Below, piece after piece: positions 1 to 6,812 of a DNA stretch of 8,704 bases. The stretch covers positions 1 through 8,704 of the forward strand of contig JARBCG010000069.1 in NCBI GenBank assembly GCA_028803175.1, written 5' to 3'. The notes under the pieces are model-generated. The model made no database searches, was not told the DNA's origin, and saw only the letters and a program-made list of their open reading frames with translations. A program made the position numbers and the translations under genes. Positions within the stretch are counted from its first letter, which is position 1; every line of letters begins with the position of its first letter. The stretch is from Wolbachia sp. Its GTDB lineage: Bacteria > Pseudomonadota > Alphaproteobacteria > Rickettsiales > Anaplasmataceae.

Positions 1-167
1 CTGTGCTTTTTTGGTTTTTTATTGCTTCCAATGCTACTTTTACTTTTAACTCTGGTTCATACTTTTTTATTCCAATACTACACTCCATTCATTTTTACAA
101 TAAAGAAGATACTTTACATTCAGCTGTTTTCTTTGGTGATGTAGAAAAAGTAAAGGCCCTACTTGCT

Positions 168-170
168 TAA
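168..170 (+). other. In-frame nonsense codon in ankyrin pseudogene
   Basis: TAA interrupts the ankyrin reading frame between LLA and GASVNEKD, where a functional repeat has a residue such as Q, K or E. The stop at 882-884 falls between QKLA and AESKDITKE. Both are compatible with a CAA-to-TAA transition, but the ancestral codons are inferred, not seen. Confidence 0.7.
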
Positions 171-501
171 GGAGCAAGCGTTAACGAAAAAGATGCAAGT
201 GGAGATACACCTTTGCATAAGGCTGCTAGGTTAGGTCATGTAAATGTAGTAAAAATTCTATTACAAAATGAAAAAATAAAAATTAATACACCTTTAATAG
301 TGAAGGTGTAGTAAGAATTTTATCGGAACGTGGAGAAATAGACATTAATGCACAAGATGCCGCTAGATATAATAAAAAAGGTATGGCAGAAATTCTGCTA
401 CGAAATAAAAGAGTAAAAGTTAATATACCGAATACCTCTGGAGAAACTCCTTTAGAGTTAGCTGAAAGTAAGGACAGTAACGAAGTAGCAGAGGCTATAC
501 T

Positions 502-509
502 AAAAAAAA
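502..509 (+). other. Frameshift at A8 homopolymer in ankyrin pseudogene
   Basis: The frame encoding EVAEAILKK runs into a stop a few codons after this run of eight A. Dropping one A restores LKKEAEIDANNTHGEAS and joins the open frame that continues to 881. This is a typical slippage site; it could also be a sequencing error, though the other lesions argue for real decay. Confidence 0.7.
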
Positions 510-1129
510 GAAGCAGAAATTGATGCGAATAATACACATGGAGAAGCGTCAAATCCTACTGTTGGTACAGGTAATGAGGAGGCGGTAAAAACTCCAGTGG
601 AAAAAAAAGCAAGTACTATAGGTAATACAAATAGAAAAATTTCTTTAGATTTGGTTCGGAGTACAGTTGATACAGCAGATGAAAAGAGTTCCGAAGAATT
701 ATCTCCTGAAGCTCAAAAGAAAATAGCAAATAACTTATTTTGGGCTGTGTTTTTTATAAATGGAGAAAAAGCTCATGGTATTATAGAAACTTCTAAGCAG
801 AGAGGTGATCTTGCTCAAATATTACAAAGTGGATGGATGAGAAGGTTATTAATAAACAACGAGAAAGCTCAAAAGTTAGCTTAAGCAGAGAGCAAAGATA
901 TAACGAAAGAAATTCAGCAAAGACAGGCAATAGCAACATTAGGTGGTGGTGTAGCGGAAGCGGCTTTTCATTCTATTCCAGCAGCTATAGTGTTGCCAAT
1001 TGCTATTTATGTAATGTACCATAGTTTAAAGGGAATTCCAAGTAGCAAAATAAGTGAACCTAGCAGATTAGAAGCACCAGAAGCACTACAAGTAGCGTAG
1101 TTAATATTTTAATATATTGGCATTTTAGT

Positions 1130-2236
1130 TTAAGAAATTAACATCACCTTAAATAGAGTGCCCATATTTTCAGTTAATCTTAAAAACTCATTAAAAATCT
1201 TACTTTTCTGCACATCATTTGCATTTTTCATTAGAATCTGCGTTCTTTCTTTTATACCAAAAGAATATAAAAATTCTCTCTGGGTAAGAATCTCACAATT
1301 TGTATACTGTAACGAATCTTTTAGCGCTTGAAAATTTACAAGTGCAGTAATATCACTATTACCAACGTTCTCAAGAAAACTAGCATAATCATGCTGTTTA
1401 ATTGATTGTAAAGTGTTTTTGTATGAAGAATATATGTAACCATAATCTATAATTAAAGCAGCTCCTTTATTTTGATGTATTTTGTCCTCAATTTTTCTGA
1501 GCATTGCAATTCCGGCTGGGCATATTTCCACTATTGCATCATTAAAAAGTTTTTTATCAGAGTTTTGGTATAACCATTGCTTTAGTAAAGAATCAGACGT
1601 TCGATTCTGTGTCATCTGAGTAGCTTGACTACTTGTACCCATATTTCTTTTATCTCTGGATTCCAGCGTCAAGTGCTGGAATGACAACGAAAGGCTTCCA
1701 TCATCCTTTCTTACTACCCTATTCTCACGCCACTGTTTGTTGCAATAGATAAACTGATTAATCGGAAGAGCGTCAAAAAATTCATTTGCTAAAAATATAG
1801 TTGGTTGTAAATTTGGTAAATTATCAATGTCTTCATGCCACTTAATGTCTAAGCCCTCCAGAGTTTGCTTTTGTATATCCCTTAATACAGGGCTTATTTC
1901 AATCAAGTGAATCGACATAGAGCTGAAGAAGCTACTGTGCTTCTTAGTAACTCTTGCTATGTCGTGAATTAGTGTTCCATTACCAGGTCCCAGTTCAATC
2001 AAAGAAAATTTTTGTGGTTTCCCTAGCTTTTCCCATGTATACATTACCCACACTGCAATTATTTCACCAAATAATTGACTGATTTCAGGAGCAGTAACGA
2101 AATCACCATCTTTACCAAGTGGTGTTTTATTTATATAATATCCATGTTTTTCGTGATACAATTTAGCCTGCATGAAGTCACTGATGGATATTGATCCTTG
2201 ATTTTTATCGATTAATTCATGTATATAAGTAAGCAT
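1130..2236 (-). CDS. midA: MidA-family SAM-dependent methyltransferase (NDUFAF7 homologue)
   Basis: This is a class I S-adenosylmethionine-dependent methyltransferase of the MidA/NDUFAF7 (DUF185) family, whose mitochondrial member methylates an arginine of a complex I subunit during assembly. A role in NADH dehydrogenase assembly is inferred by homology. Visible in the 368 residues are the N-terminal family block with GYYINKTPLGKDGDF and TAPEISQLFGE (33-58), SAM-binding motif I IELGPGNGT (80-88), LANEFFDALPINQF (149-162), IIDYGY (262-267) and NTLQSIKQHDY...DITALVNFQAL (274-305). Residues about 184-210 are not family sequence: they are encoded by a palindromic repeat inserted in frame (1610-1686). 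The ATG at 2236 starts just before the conserved N-terminal block. The gene is divergent from the small two-gene unit beginning at 2321 and convergent with the ankyrin pseudogene, 29 bases away. Family assignment is firm; activity with the insert is unproven. Confidence 0.9.
   Translation of the reverse strand: MLTYIHELIDKNQGSISISDFMQAKLYHEKHGYYINKTPLGKDGDFVTAPEISQLFGEIIAVWVMYTWEKLGKPQKFSLIELGPGNGTLIHDIARVTKKHSSFFSSMSIHLIEISPVLRDIQKQTLEGLDIKWHEDIDNLPNLQPTIFLANEFFDALPINQFIYCNKQWRENRVVRKDDGSLSLSFQHLTLESRDKRNMGTSSQATQMTQNRTSDSLLKQWLYQNSDKKLFNDAIVEICPAGIAMLRKIEDKIHQNKGAALIIDYGYIYSSYKNTLQSIKQHDYASFLENVGNSDITALVNFQALKDSLQYTNCEILTQREFLYSFGIKERTQILMKNANDVQKSKIFNEFLRLTENMGTLFKVMLIS
1610..1686 (-). repeat. 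Wolbachia-type palindromic element inserted in frame within midA
   Basis: The 77-base block is bounded by the inverted hexamers TGTCAT (1610-1615) and ATGACA (1681-1686). It contains two hairpins: ATTCCAGC/GCTGGAAT, an 8-bp stem with a 7-base loop (1660-1682), and AGTAG/CTACT, a 5-bp stem with a 5-base loop (1619-1633). The motif with TCATTCCAGC, a TGAC core and GCTGGAATCCAG is, from memory, a widely dispersed repeat in Wolbachia genomes. On the minus strand it is read without a stop as roughly midA residues 184-209 (LSFQHLTLES...TQMT), in a loop between family blocks. This parallels the Rickettsia palindromic elements found inside proteins. Exact borders and any target duplication cannot be fixed without an uninserted homologue. 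Confidence 0.75.
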
Positions 2237-2320
2237 ATTATTAGTAAATGTTTAACTATAGCATGTCATAATATTAAATAATAGTAGAGTATCTATGCAT
2301 ATGGTATAAAATTTAAGTCT

Positions 2321-2716
2321 ATGAGTAACAGTGCTTTGGCTATGGGTGATTGTAAACCAGAAGATACTAACTATCTATCTCATATACTACAAGAAGAACA
2401 TGGGAATTTTGGTCCTGAGGAAATTGTAAGTCGTATAGGAGACAAAGTTATAAGTGCTGACGGATTAACTTTAGCTGAAGTGTTTCAAGTGCTAGTTCAA
2501 ATGCTGAACGGTGACTTAGATCTAATCAAAAGAGTACTAGCGCTCGCTAATATTATGGCGAAACATGGAATGAAGGTAGCAGAAGAGTCGCGGTTAACTA
2601 AGGCTGCTGTACAACGTACTTTACAAGGTAAAGAAAGTATTGCTAATAAACAAGATTTCGTAAAAAGCTCACCTACTACTCCTGCTATAGAATCAACAAA
2701 AAAGAGAGATGTTTAG
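2321..2716 (+). CDS. Small protein with putative helix-turn-helix, addiction-module antidote-like
   Basis: I do not recognise this 131-residue protein with certainty. Residues about 52-104 follow the spacing of the putative addiction-module antidote/HigA-like DNA-binding family: AEVFQVLVQMLNGDLDLI corresponds to the A-x4-L-x3-L-x2-GD block, then LALANIMAKHGMKVAEE resembles the L-x-D-I-A-x-A-x-GM-x3-A-x-E helix, and LTKAAVQRTLQ resembles the recognition helix. If right, it is a small DNA-binding regulator. The first 50 residues and the Ser/Thr/Lys-rich tail (from about 112) are not assignable. The start at 2321 has no clear Shine-Dalgarno site; a TATAAA at 2305-2310 lies only 10 bases upstream, so the leader is very short or the promoter lies farther off. 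An alternative ATG is at 2342. The next gene follows after 4 bases, suggesting co-transcription. No toxin of the RelE/HigB type is visible beside it. Confidence 0.7.
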   Translation: MSNSALAMGDCKPEDTNYLSHILQEEHGNFGPEEIVSRIGDKVISADGLTLAEVFQVLVQMLNGDLDLIKRVLALANIMAKHGMKVAEESRLTKAAVQRTLQGKESIANKQDFVKSSPTTPAIESTKKRDV

Positions 2717-2720
2717 TTAG

Positions 2721-2996
2721 ATGTCTGGTATAAAGAAGTTTACTGTACAGTGTGATTTTAAAGGGCAAAGTTCACCTTTTGCGATATATATAGGAAACCC
2801 AAAAAGTGATACTCATCCAATCCACCATCAAGATTCTTGGCTTGCAAAAGAACGCGGAGGAAATATTCCAGATAAAGTAAAAGAAAGTCTGCAAAGATTA
2901 TACAAATTATCTCAGGAAAATGGGGTCTCCTTTTCAGAGTTATGTGCATATGCCATTACTGTGGTGAGTAGTAGTGACAAAGATAATAAGGAATAG
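2721..2996 (+). CDS. DUF2610 conserved Rickettsiales protein
   Basis: This 91-residue soluble protein matches the DUF2610 pattern as I recall it: an N-terminal KKFTVQCDF block (5-13), SPFAIYIGNP (18-27), a His-rich HPIHHQDSWLAKERGGNIP stretch (32-50), then a helical region IPDKVKESLQRLYKLSQENGVSFSELCAYA (49-78). The function of the family is unknown; the ERGGxIP motif followed by a VxFxELCxYA helix is its most characteristic part. It lies 4 bases after the preceding small HTH-like gene and has no promoter of its own, so the two are probably translated from one message. It has no signal peptide or membrane segment. The tail after about residue 82 is Ser/Asp-rich and probably disordered. Confidence 0.8.
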   Translation: MSGIKKFTVQCDFKGQSSPFAIYIGNPKSDTHPIHHQDSWLAKERGGNIPDKVKESLQRLYKLSQENGVSFSELCAYAITVVSSSDKDNKE

Positions 2997-3048
2997 TAGA
3001 CTACACTTTCAAAACCATTAATCATATTTTCTCATTTTCATAAGCAAT

Positions 3049-3069
3049 AAGAGATTAAACTTCTCTTTT
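3049..3069 (+). terminator. Possible weak intrinsic terminator after the DUF2610 gene
   Basis: AAGAGA (3049-3054) and TCTCTT (3062-3067) form a 6-bp stem with a 7-base loop, followed by two more T to 3069. It lies 53 bases past the DUF2610 stop, in the gap between two converging genes. The stem is short and AT-rich, so this is only a candidate. Confidence 0.3.
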
Positions 3070-3144
3070 AAGTTATAGCCAACCTAAATGAGGATTCTCT
3101 GATTCTTGAAAAATAAAATCAATAACATTGTTAATATAATGATG

Positions 3145-4041
3145 CTAGGCGCTAGAGCCATTATTATTAAGATATTCTCTGATTTTCCTTAAATCTTCCC
3201 AAGCTAAACGTTTTTGTAAAGGTTGGCGTAACAAGTAAGCCGGGTGAAATATAGCAGCTGTAGTAATTGAGTTGGACAAATATTGATTAGTATAAGTGTG
3301 AAACCTTCCACGCAAATTTGATATAGTCTTCGTGTTATCAAGTAGGCTATAACACGCTATACCACCCACTAAAATTAAAATTTGTGGTGCAACTAATGCG
3401 ATATGTCTTTCTACAAACGGCCTGCACATATCAAGTTCTAGGTCTGTTGGTTTTCTGTTACCAGGTGGACGCCAAAATACAGCGTTGCTTATATAAACCT
3501 TTGTGCGGTCAAGGCCGATTGAGTTCAACATCTTGTCAAGCAATATTCCACTTGCACCACAAAAGGGTATTCCTTGTAGATCTTCATTTGCTCCCGGGGC
3601 TTCACCAATAAGCATAATTTTTGCATTTTGGTTACCATCAGAAAATACAGTGTTAGTAGCAGTTTTTTTTATTTCACAACCTCCAAATGACTTAACTACA
3701 TCCATTAACTCATCAACACTATCACATTTGCTTGCGAGCTTGCGTGCTTCAATTATCCAATCGCTTGGAAAAAAATTCTTAGATTCTTTTAAATCACTAG
3801 ATTCATTGCATAAGGGTTGTTTAAATGTAAAACCAGAGCTAACTTTGGTATCATTCGAATAATGAACTCTGGAATCTATGTTTGCTTCTTGTATTCCAGT
3901 ATCAGCCGTTTGTATAATAGGAGGCTGTGTAAACCTATTATCTTCACTATCTTCTACCTTTTCCTCTTCACTTTCTTTTAATGTGCAATCAACACCAACT
4001 TCATGATAAAACTTTAATAATTCTAGATCTTCTTTACTCAT
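3145..4041 (-). CDS. Uracil-DNA glycosylase, family 4-like
   Basis: The protein removes uracil from DNA, starting base excision repair, and belongs to the UDG superfamily (family 4/UdgA-like). Visible in the 298 residues are GEAPGANEDLQGIPFCGASG (146-165), the active-site and uracil-binding block; NAVFWRPPGNRKPTD (186-200); CRPFVERHIALVAPQILILVGG (206-227); and the distal catalytic motif HPAYLLRQP (266-274). The N-terminus (LELLKFYHEVGVD, 6-18) matches the start of alphaproteobacterial homologues, followed by an acidic, probably disordered linker to about 90. Classical family 4 enzymes hold a 4Fe-4S cluster with four cysteines. Here only C122 and C206 stand at those positions; F119 and W190 occupy the other two. 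The start codon overlaps the last 8 bases of def, so the gene is translated as the second of a coupled pair. The frame stays open for 23 codons beyond the stop. Confidence 0.88.
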   Translation of the reverse strand: MSKEDLELLKFYHEVGVDCTLKESEEEKVEDSEDNRFTQPPIIQTADTGIQEANIDSRVHYSNDTKVSSGFTFKQPLCNESSDLKESKNFFPSDWIIEARKLASKCDSVDELMDVVKSFGGCEIKKTATNTVFSDGNQNAKIMLIGEAPGANEDLQGIPFCGASGILLDKMLNSIGLDRTKVYISNAVFWRPPGNRKPTDLELDMCRPFVERHIALVAPQILILVGGIACYSLLDNTKTISNLRGRFHTYTNQYLSNSITTAAIFHPAYLLRQPLQKRLAWEDLRKIREYLNNNGSSA

Positions 4042-4594
4042 ATTGCTTTTTAATCTTCTGTGCTTTTTTCATAGCCACATCATACCTTAGTTTAGATAAA
4101 TGTCTAATATATAATATGCCATTTAAGTGATCCATTTCATGTTGAATGCACCTTGCAAGCCAGCCACTAGCTTTCATTACTTTTTCTTCATTATTTAGAT
4201 CTATATATTTCACAGTTAAATATTTTGGACGTTTAATTTCATAACTTTGTTCTGGAATTGAAAGACATCCTTCTGTAAGAACTACTTGCTCATCGGATAA
4301 TTCTATAACCTCCGGATTAATCATATAAAAAGGACCACCTGTTGATTGATACTCTGATAAAGCATCTACCTCATCTTCAACATTTCCGTATCTTGCATTT
4401 GGTTTAACATCTGTAACAAAAACTCTCTTTAATACTCCAACCTGCACTGCAGCAAGACCAAGACCATCTGCATAGTACATGGTTTCGAACATACCGTTTA
4501 CTAATTCTTTAATTTTATCGTTTATTTCTGTTACTTCACTGGCACATGTGGTTAACCTCTCGTCAGGAGCAATTACAATTGGTAATTTAGGCAT
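4034..4594 (-). CDS. def: Peptide deformylase
   Basis: Peptide deformylase removes the formyl group from the N-terminal methionine of new proteins at the ribosome. All three family motifs are present in the 186 residues: motif 1 GLGLAAVQ (44-51), motif 2 EGCLS (108-112) with metal ligand C110, and motif 3 QHEMDHLNG (151-159) with ligands H152 and H156 and catalytic E153. The N-terminal LPIVIAPDERL block fits the usual start, and the length is typical for a type 1 enzyme. A moderately long segment (about 66-88) between motifs 1 and 2 is also usual in Rickettsiales homologues as far as I recall. It is the first gene of a two-gene unit with the uracil-DNA glycosylase, which starts inside its last codons. 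A good promoter lies 25 bases upstream of the start. Map, the next enzyme in N-terminal maturation, is encoded nearby on the other strand. Confidence 0.97.
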   Translation of the reverse strand: MPKLPIVIAPDERLTTCASEVTEINDKIKELVNGMFETMYYADGLGLAAVQVGVLKRVFVTDVKPNARYGNVEDEVDALSEYQSTGGPFYMINPEVIELSDEQVVLTEGCLSIPEQSYEIKRPKYLTVKYIDLNNEEKVMKASGWLARCIQHEMDHLNGILYIRHLSKLRYDVAMKKAQKIKKQYE

Positions 4595-4619
4595 AAGTTA
4601 TAATCTTAATAAAGTTGTA

Positions 4620-4648
4620 ATTCTATACTTTATTTTTTTCTTTGTCTA
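4620..4648 (-). promoter_or_regulatory. Candidate sigma-70 promoter for def
   Basis: On the minus strand TAGACA (4648-4643) and TAGAAT (4625-4620) are separated by 17 bases, each one mismatch from the consensus. The predicted transcript start lies about 20 bases before the def ATG at 4594. Confidence 0.5.
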
Positions 4649-4670
4649 GGATTTAGGGTATATTTAAATG

Positions 4671-4699
4671 TTGCTGTATTTTAATAATAGAAATATAAA
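4671..4699 (+). promoter_or_regulatory. Candidate sigma-70 promoter for ftsA-map
   Basis: TTGCTG (4671-4676) and TATAAA (4694-4699) are separated by 17 bases. The leader to the ftsA ATG would be about 45 bases. The -35 match is modest and the region is AT-rich, so chance matches are possible; the spacing and the divergent def promoter next to it support it. Confidence 0.4.
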
Positions 4700-4741
4700 T
4701 TATAAAAAAAACTATAATTAATTTTAGTGAAGTTACGTAAT

Positions 4742-4745
4742 AAGG
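4742..4745 (+). promoter_or_regulatory. Ribosome binding site of ftsA
   Basis: AAGG lies 7 bases before the ATG at 4753, one of the few clear Shine-Dalgarno-like sites in the window, and supports that start. Confidence 0.5.
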
Positions 4746-4752
4746 TCAACCA

Positions 4753-5997
4753 ATGTACTCTGCAGTAGTAGTAAAGCCGAAAAGAAATGTTTTCGCTGTT
4801 TTAGATATAGGTACAACAAAAATTATTTGTCTCATTATTAAAGTAAGTAGCAATTTCAGTTATAAAATAATAGGAACGGGTTATAAGATTGCAGAAGGTG
4901 TAAATGGTGGGTCAATAACCAATGTAAAATGCGCAAGTTATTCTATTTTATCAACTATAGGTTTAGCCGAGCAAATGTCAGAGGAAACTATAGATCAAAT
5001 ATACGTTAATATTGCTGGGTGTAACGTCTCGTCTTTTAATGTTTATAATGAGATTACTGCTGCTAATCATGAAATTTCTGACCAAGATATAAAGCGTGTA
5101 GTTTTTCAAACATTTGAAAAATATATCGAAGAAAATGTTATTATTCATAATATACCATTAAAATATCACTTGGATGATATGACTGATATAAAAGAGGTTA
5201 GCGGGTTATATGGGAGAAGATTATCTGCTGATGTTAATGTGGTAACTGCTTCGCGTCCTGCATTGACCAATATTGAAAAGTGTATAACAAATGATAATAC
5301 TAGTGGGCTGAGTATGGCTGGTTGTATTGCTTCTTCGTATTCCGTAGGACTTGCATGCCTAAGTGAAGATGAAAAAGAGCTTGGAACTGCTATTGTTGAT
5401 GTAGGAGGTGGCTGTACTTCGATTGGAATTTTCAAAAGAGGAAAGCTTGTATATGCAAATAGCATTCCGATTAGTGGAATTCACATTACCAGGGATATAG
5501 CTTATAGATTATGTACAAGTATAGAAAATGCAGAACGTATAAAAGTATTATATGGTAGCACTATTGTTACTTCAATAGATGAAAATGAATATATTACAGT
5601 GCAAAATGATGAAAATGATGAACCTAATAAAGTGCTCAAGTCTGAACTTATTAATATCATAAGACCAAGGGTTGAGGAAATACTTGAAATGGTAAGAGGG
5701 CAATTTCAGAAGCAGAAAGATCCAATTAATAGAGTAGTAATCACAGGTGGAACCAGTCAGCTAGCAAGTATGAAAGAAATTGCAGGCTATATATTTAATA
5801 AACAAGTTCGGATTGGATATCCTGAACAAGTAAATGGTCTTGATGGTGAATATGATAAAAACCCTGTATTTTCTGCTGCTATTGGCTCTATAAAGCTGGT
5901 AATTGATACATTTTATAAAAACAATGCTGGAATGCTTGGTCAAGATGGTAAAATAAGCAAGTTGTACAATTGGGTTAAATCGAAGGTCACAGTTTAA
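4753..5997 (+). CDS. ftsA: Cell division protein FtsA
   Basis: FtsA is an actin-like ATPase that tethers FtsZ to the inner membrane and recruits later division proteins. The 414 residues show the phosphate-1 loop VLDIGTTKIICLI (16-28), the FtsA-specific 1C/SHS2 region in about 85-165, the phosphate-2 loop AIVDVGGGCTSIGIF (213-227), and the adenosine motif VVITGGTSQLASM (328-340). The C-terminus KLYNWVKSKV (403-412) has the basic/aromatic pattern of the amphipathic membrane-targeting helix that ends FtsA. Length is typical. The start at 4753 is supported by an AAGG site 7 bases upstream. The map gene follows after 25 bases, so the two are probably one transcript. No ftsQ or ftsZ lies beside it, so the usual division cluster is dispersed here, as in other Rickettsiales. 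Confidence 0.95.
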   Translation: MYSAVVVKPKRNVFAVLDIGTTKIICLIIKVSSNFSYKIIGTGYKIAEGVNGGSITNVKCASYSILSTIGLAEQMSEETIDQIYVNIAGCNVSSFNVYNEITAANHEISDQDIKRVVFQTFEKYIEENVIIHNIPLKYHLDDMTDIKEVSGLYGRRLSADVNVVTASRPALTNIEKCITNDNTSGLSMAGCIASSYSVGLACLSEDEKELGTAIVDVGGGCTSIGIFKRGKLVYANSIPISGIHITRDIAYRLCTSIENAERIKVLYGSTIVTSIDENEYITVQNDENDEPNKVLKSELINIIRPRVEEILEMVRGQFQKQKDPINRVVITGGTSQLASMKEIAGYIFNKQVRIGYPEQVNGLDGEYDKNPVFSAAIGSIKLVIDTFYKNNAGMLGQDGKISKLYNWVKSKVTV

Positions 5998-6022
5998 AAT
6001 AAAATTCAAGAAATTTGAAAGT

Positions 6023-6805
6023 ATGAACATCACTATACACTCACAAGAAGATTTTGAATTCATGCGCAAAGCTGGTAAACTTGCTGCTGAAACTCTTGAT
6101 TTTATTGTACCGCACGTGAATATGGGAGTAACGACTAATGAATTGAATGACTTATGTTATAATTTTATAATCAACGCAGATGCAATTCCAGCTCCGCTAA
6201 ACTATAAGGGATACCCAAAATCGATTTGCACTTCAAAAAATGCTGTTGTATGTCATGGTATTCCTGACGATATACCACTGAAAGATGGAGATATTTTAAA
6301 TATTGACGTTACAGTCATCTTAAATGGTTGGTATGGTGATACAAGCCGTATGTTTTGGGTTGGCAAGACATCGATAAAAGCAAAACGCTTATGTGATGCC
6401 ACCTACAATGCATTAATGGAAGCAATAAAGCAAGTTAAACCTGGTAGTAAATTAAATGAAATTGGGCTTGCTATAGAAAAATATATTGGTGATTTTGGGT
6501 ACTCTATTGTGCGTAATTATTGTGGGCACGGCATAGGAAAGGTCTTTCATGCACAACCGAATGTAGTGCATTTTTATGATCAAGATGAAGATCTAGTTTT
6601 ACAGGAAGGCATGTTCTTTACTATAGAACCAATGATTAATGCTGGAAAACACGAAACTTTGCTAAGTAAACTGGATGGTTGGACAGTAACAACGCGTGAT
6701 CTTTCACTCTCTGCTCAATTTGAGCATACAATTGGCGTAACAAAAGATGGCGTTGAAATATTCACGTTATCGCCTAAAAATTGGCATTTCCCACCTTATA
6801 ATTGA
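6023..6805 (+). CDS. map: Methionine aminopeptidase, type I
   Basis: This enzyme cleaves the initiator methionine from new proteins after deformylation. In the 260 residues the catalytic set of type I enzymes is complete: substrate histidine H78 in AVVCHGIP, metal ligands D95 (NIDVTV) and D106 (YGDTSRMF), H169 in CGHGIG, H176 in VFHAQP, E202 in FTIEPM and E234 in QFEHTIGVT. The protein starts directly with the catalytic domain, without the zinc-finger or SH3-binding N-terminal extension seen in some other groups. It lies 25 bases downstream of ftsA, probably co-transcribed, and its stop is 7 bases from the convergent apaG stop, leaving no room for a terminator between them. Def, the enzyme acting just before it, is less than 2 kb away on the other strand. 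Confidence 0.97.
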   Translation: MNITIHSQEDFEFMRKAGKLAAETLDFIVPHVNMGVTTNELNDLCYNFIINADAIPAPLNYKGYPKSICTSKNAVVCHGIPDDIPLKDGDILNIDVTVILNGWYGDTSRMFWVGKTSIKAKRLCDATYNALMEAIKQVKPGSKLNEIGLAIEKYIGDFGYSIVRNYCGHGIGKVFHAQPNVVHFYDQDEDLVLQEGMFFTIEPMINAGKHETLLSKLDGWTVTTRDLSLSAQFEHTIGVTKDGVEIFTLSPKNWHFPPYN

Positions 6806-6812
6806 ATGATCT

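Larger units (their letters stand above)
3..1100 (+). pseudogene. Degraded ankyrin-repeat protein gene with C-terminal membrane segment
   Basis: Reading across three frame segments gives about five ankyrin-like units between about 108 and 532, for example DTLHSAVFFGDVEKVKALL, GDTPLHKAARLGHVNVVKIL and SGETPLELAESKDSNEVAEA. Four lesions are visible: a TAA stop at 168-170 where the consensus reads LLA-x-GASVN; a frame change near 288-293, with loss of part of the TPLHxAA motif; a second frame change at a run of eight A (502-509); and a TAA stop at 882-884. After that stop the same frame stays open to TAG at 1098-1100. It encodes a Gly/Ala-rich stretch and a probable membrane helix (AAIVLPIAIYVMYH, about 981-1023). 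Bases 3-98 are open in the first frame but not recognisable as ankyrin, so the true 5' end may lie outside the window. Ankyrin proteins are common in Wolbachia and often presumed to act on host proteins; this copy is very probably dead. The segment 597-884 alone could be mistaken for an intact small gene. Confidence 0.85.

Noticed and set aside
31..150. Leucine-rich hydrophobic frame (MLLLLLTLVHTF...) that might be a signal or membrane segment
   Set aside because: It is in a different frame from the ankyrin repeats that start by 108 and ends at a stop; no evidence that it joins them.
283..552. 89-codon open frame on the minus strand
   Set aside because: It is antisense to clear ankyrin-repeat coding sequence, is rich in Leu/Ser as expected of an antisense shadow, and has no recognisable domain.
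833..1024. 63-codon open frame on the plus strand
   Set aside because: It is the wrong frame over the C-terminal part of the ankyrin pseudogene; the correct frame gives the coherent AESKDITKE and membrane-helix sequence.
3503..3862. 119-codon open frame on the plus strand
   Set aside because: It is antisense to the conserved core of the uracil-DNA glycosylase and has no family features.
5761..6069. 102-codon open frame on the minus strand
   Set aside because: It is antisense to the end of ftsA and the start of map, both well supported by motifs.
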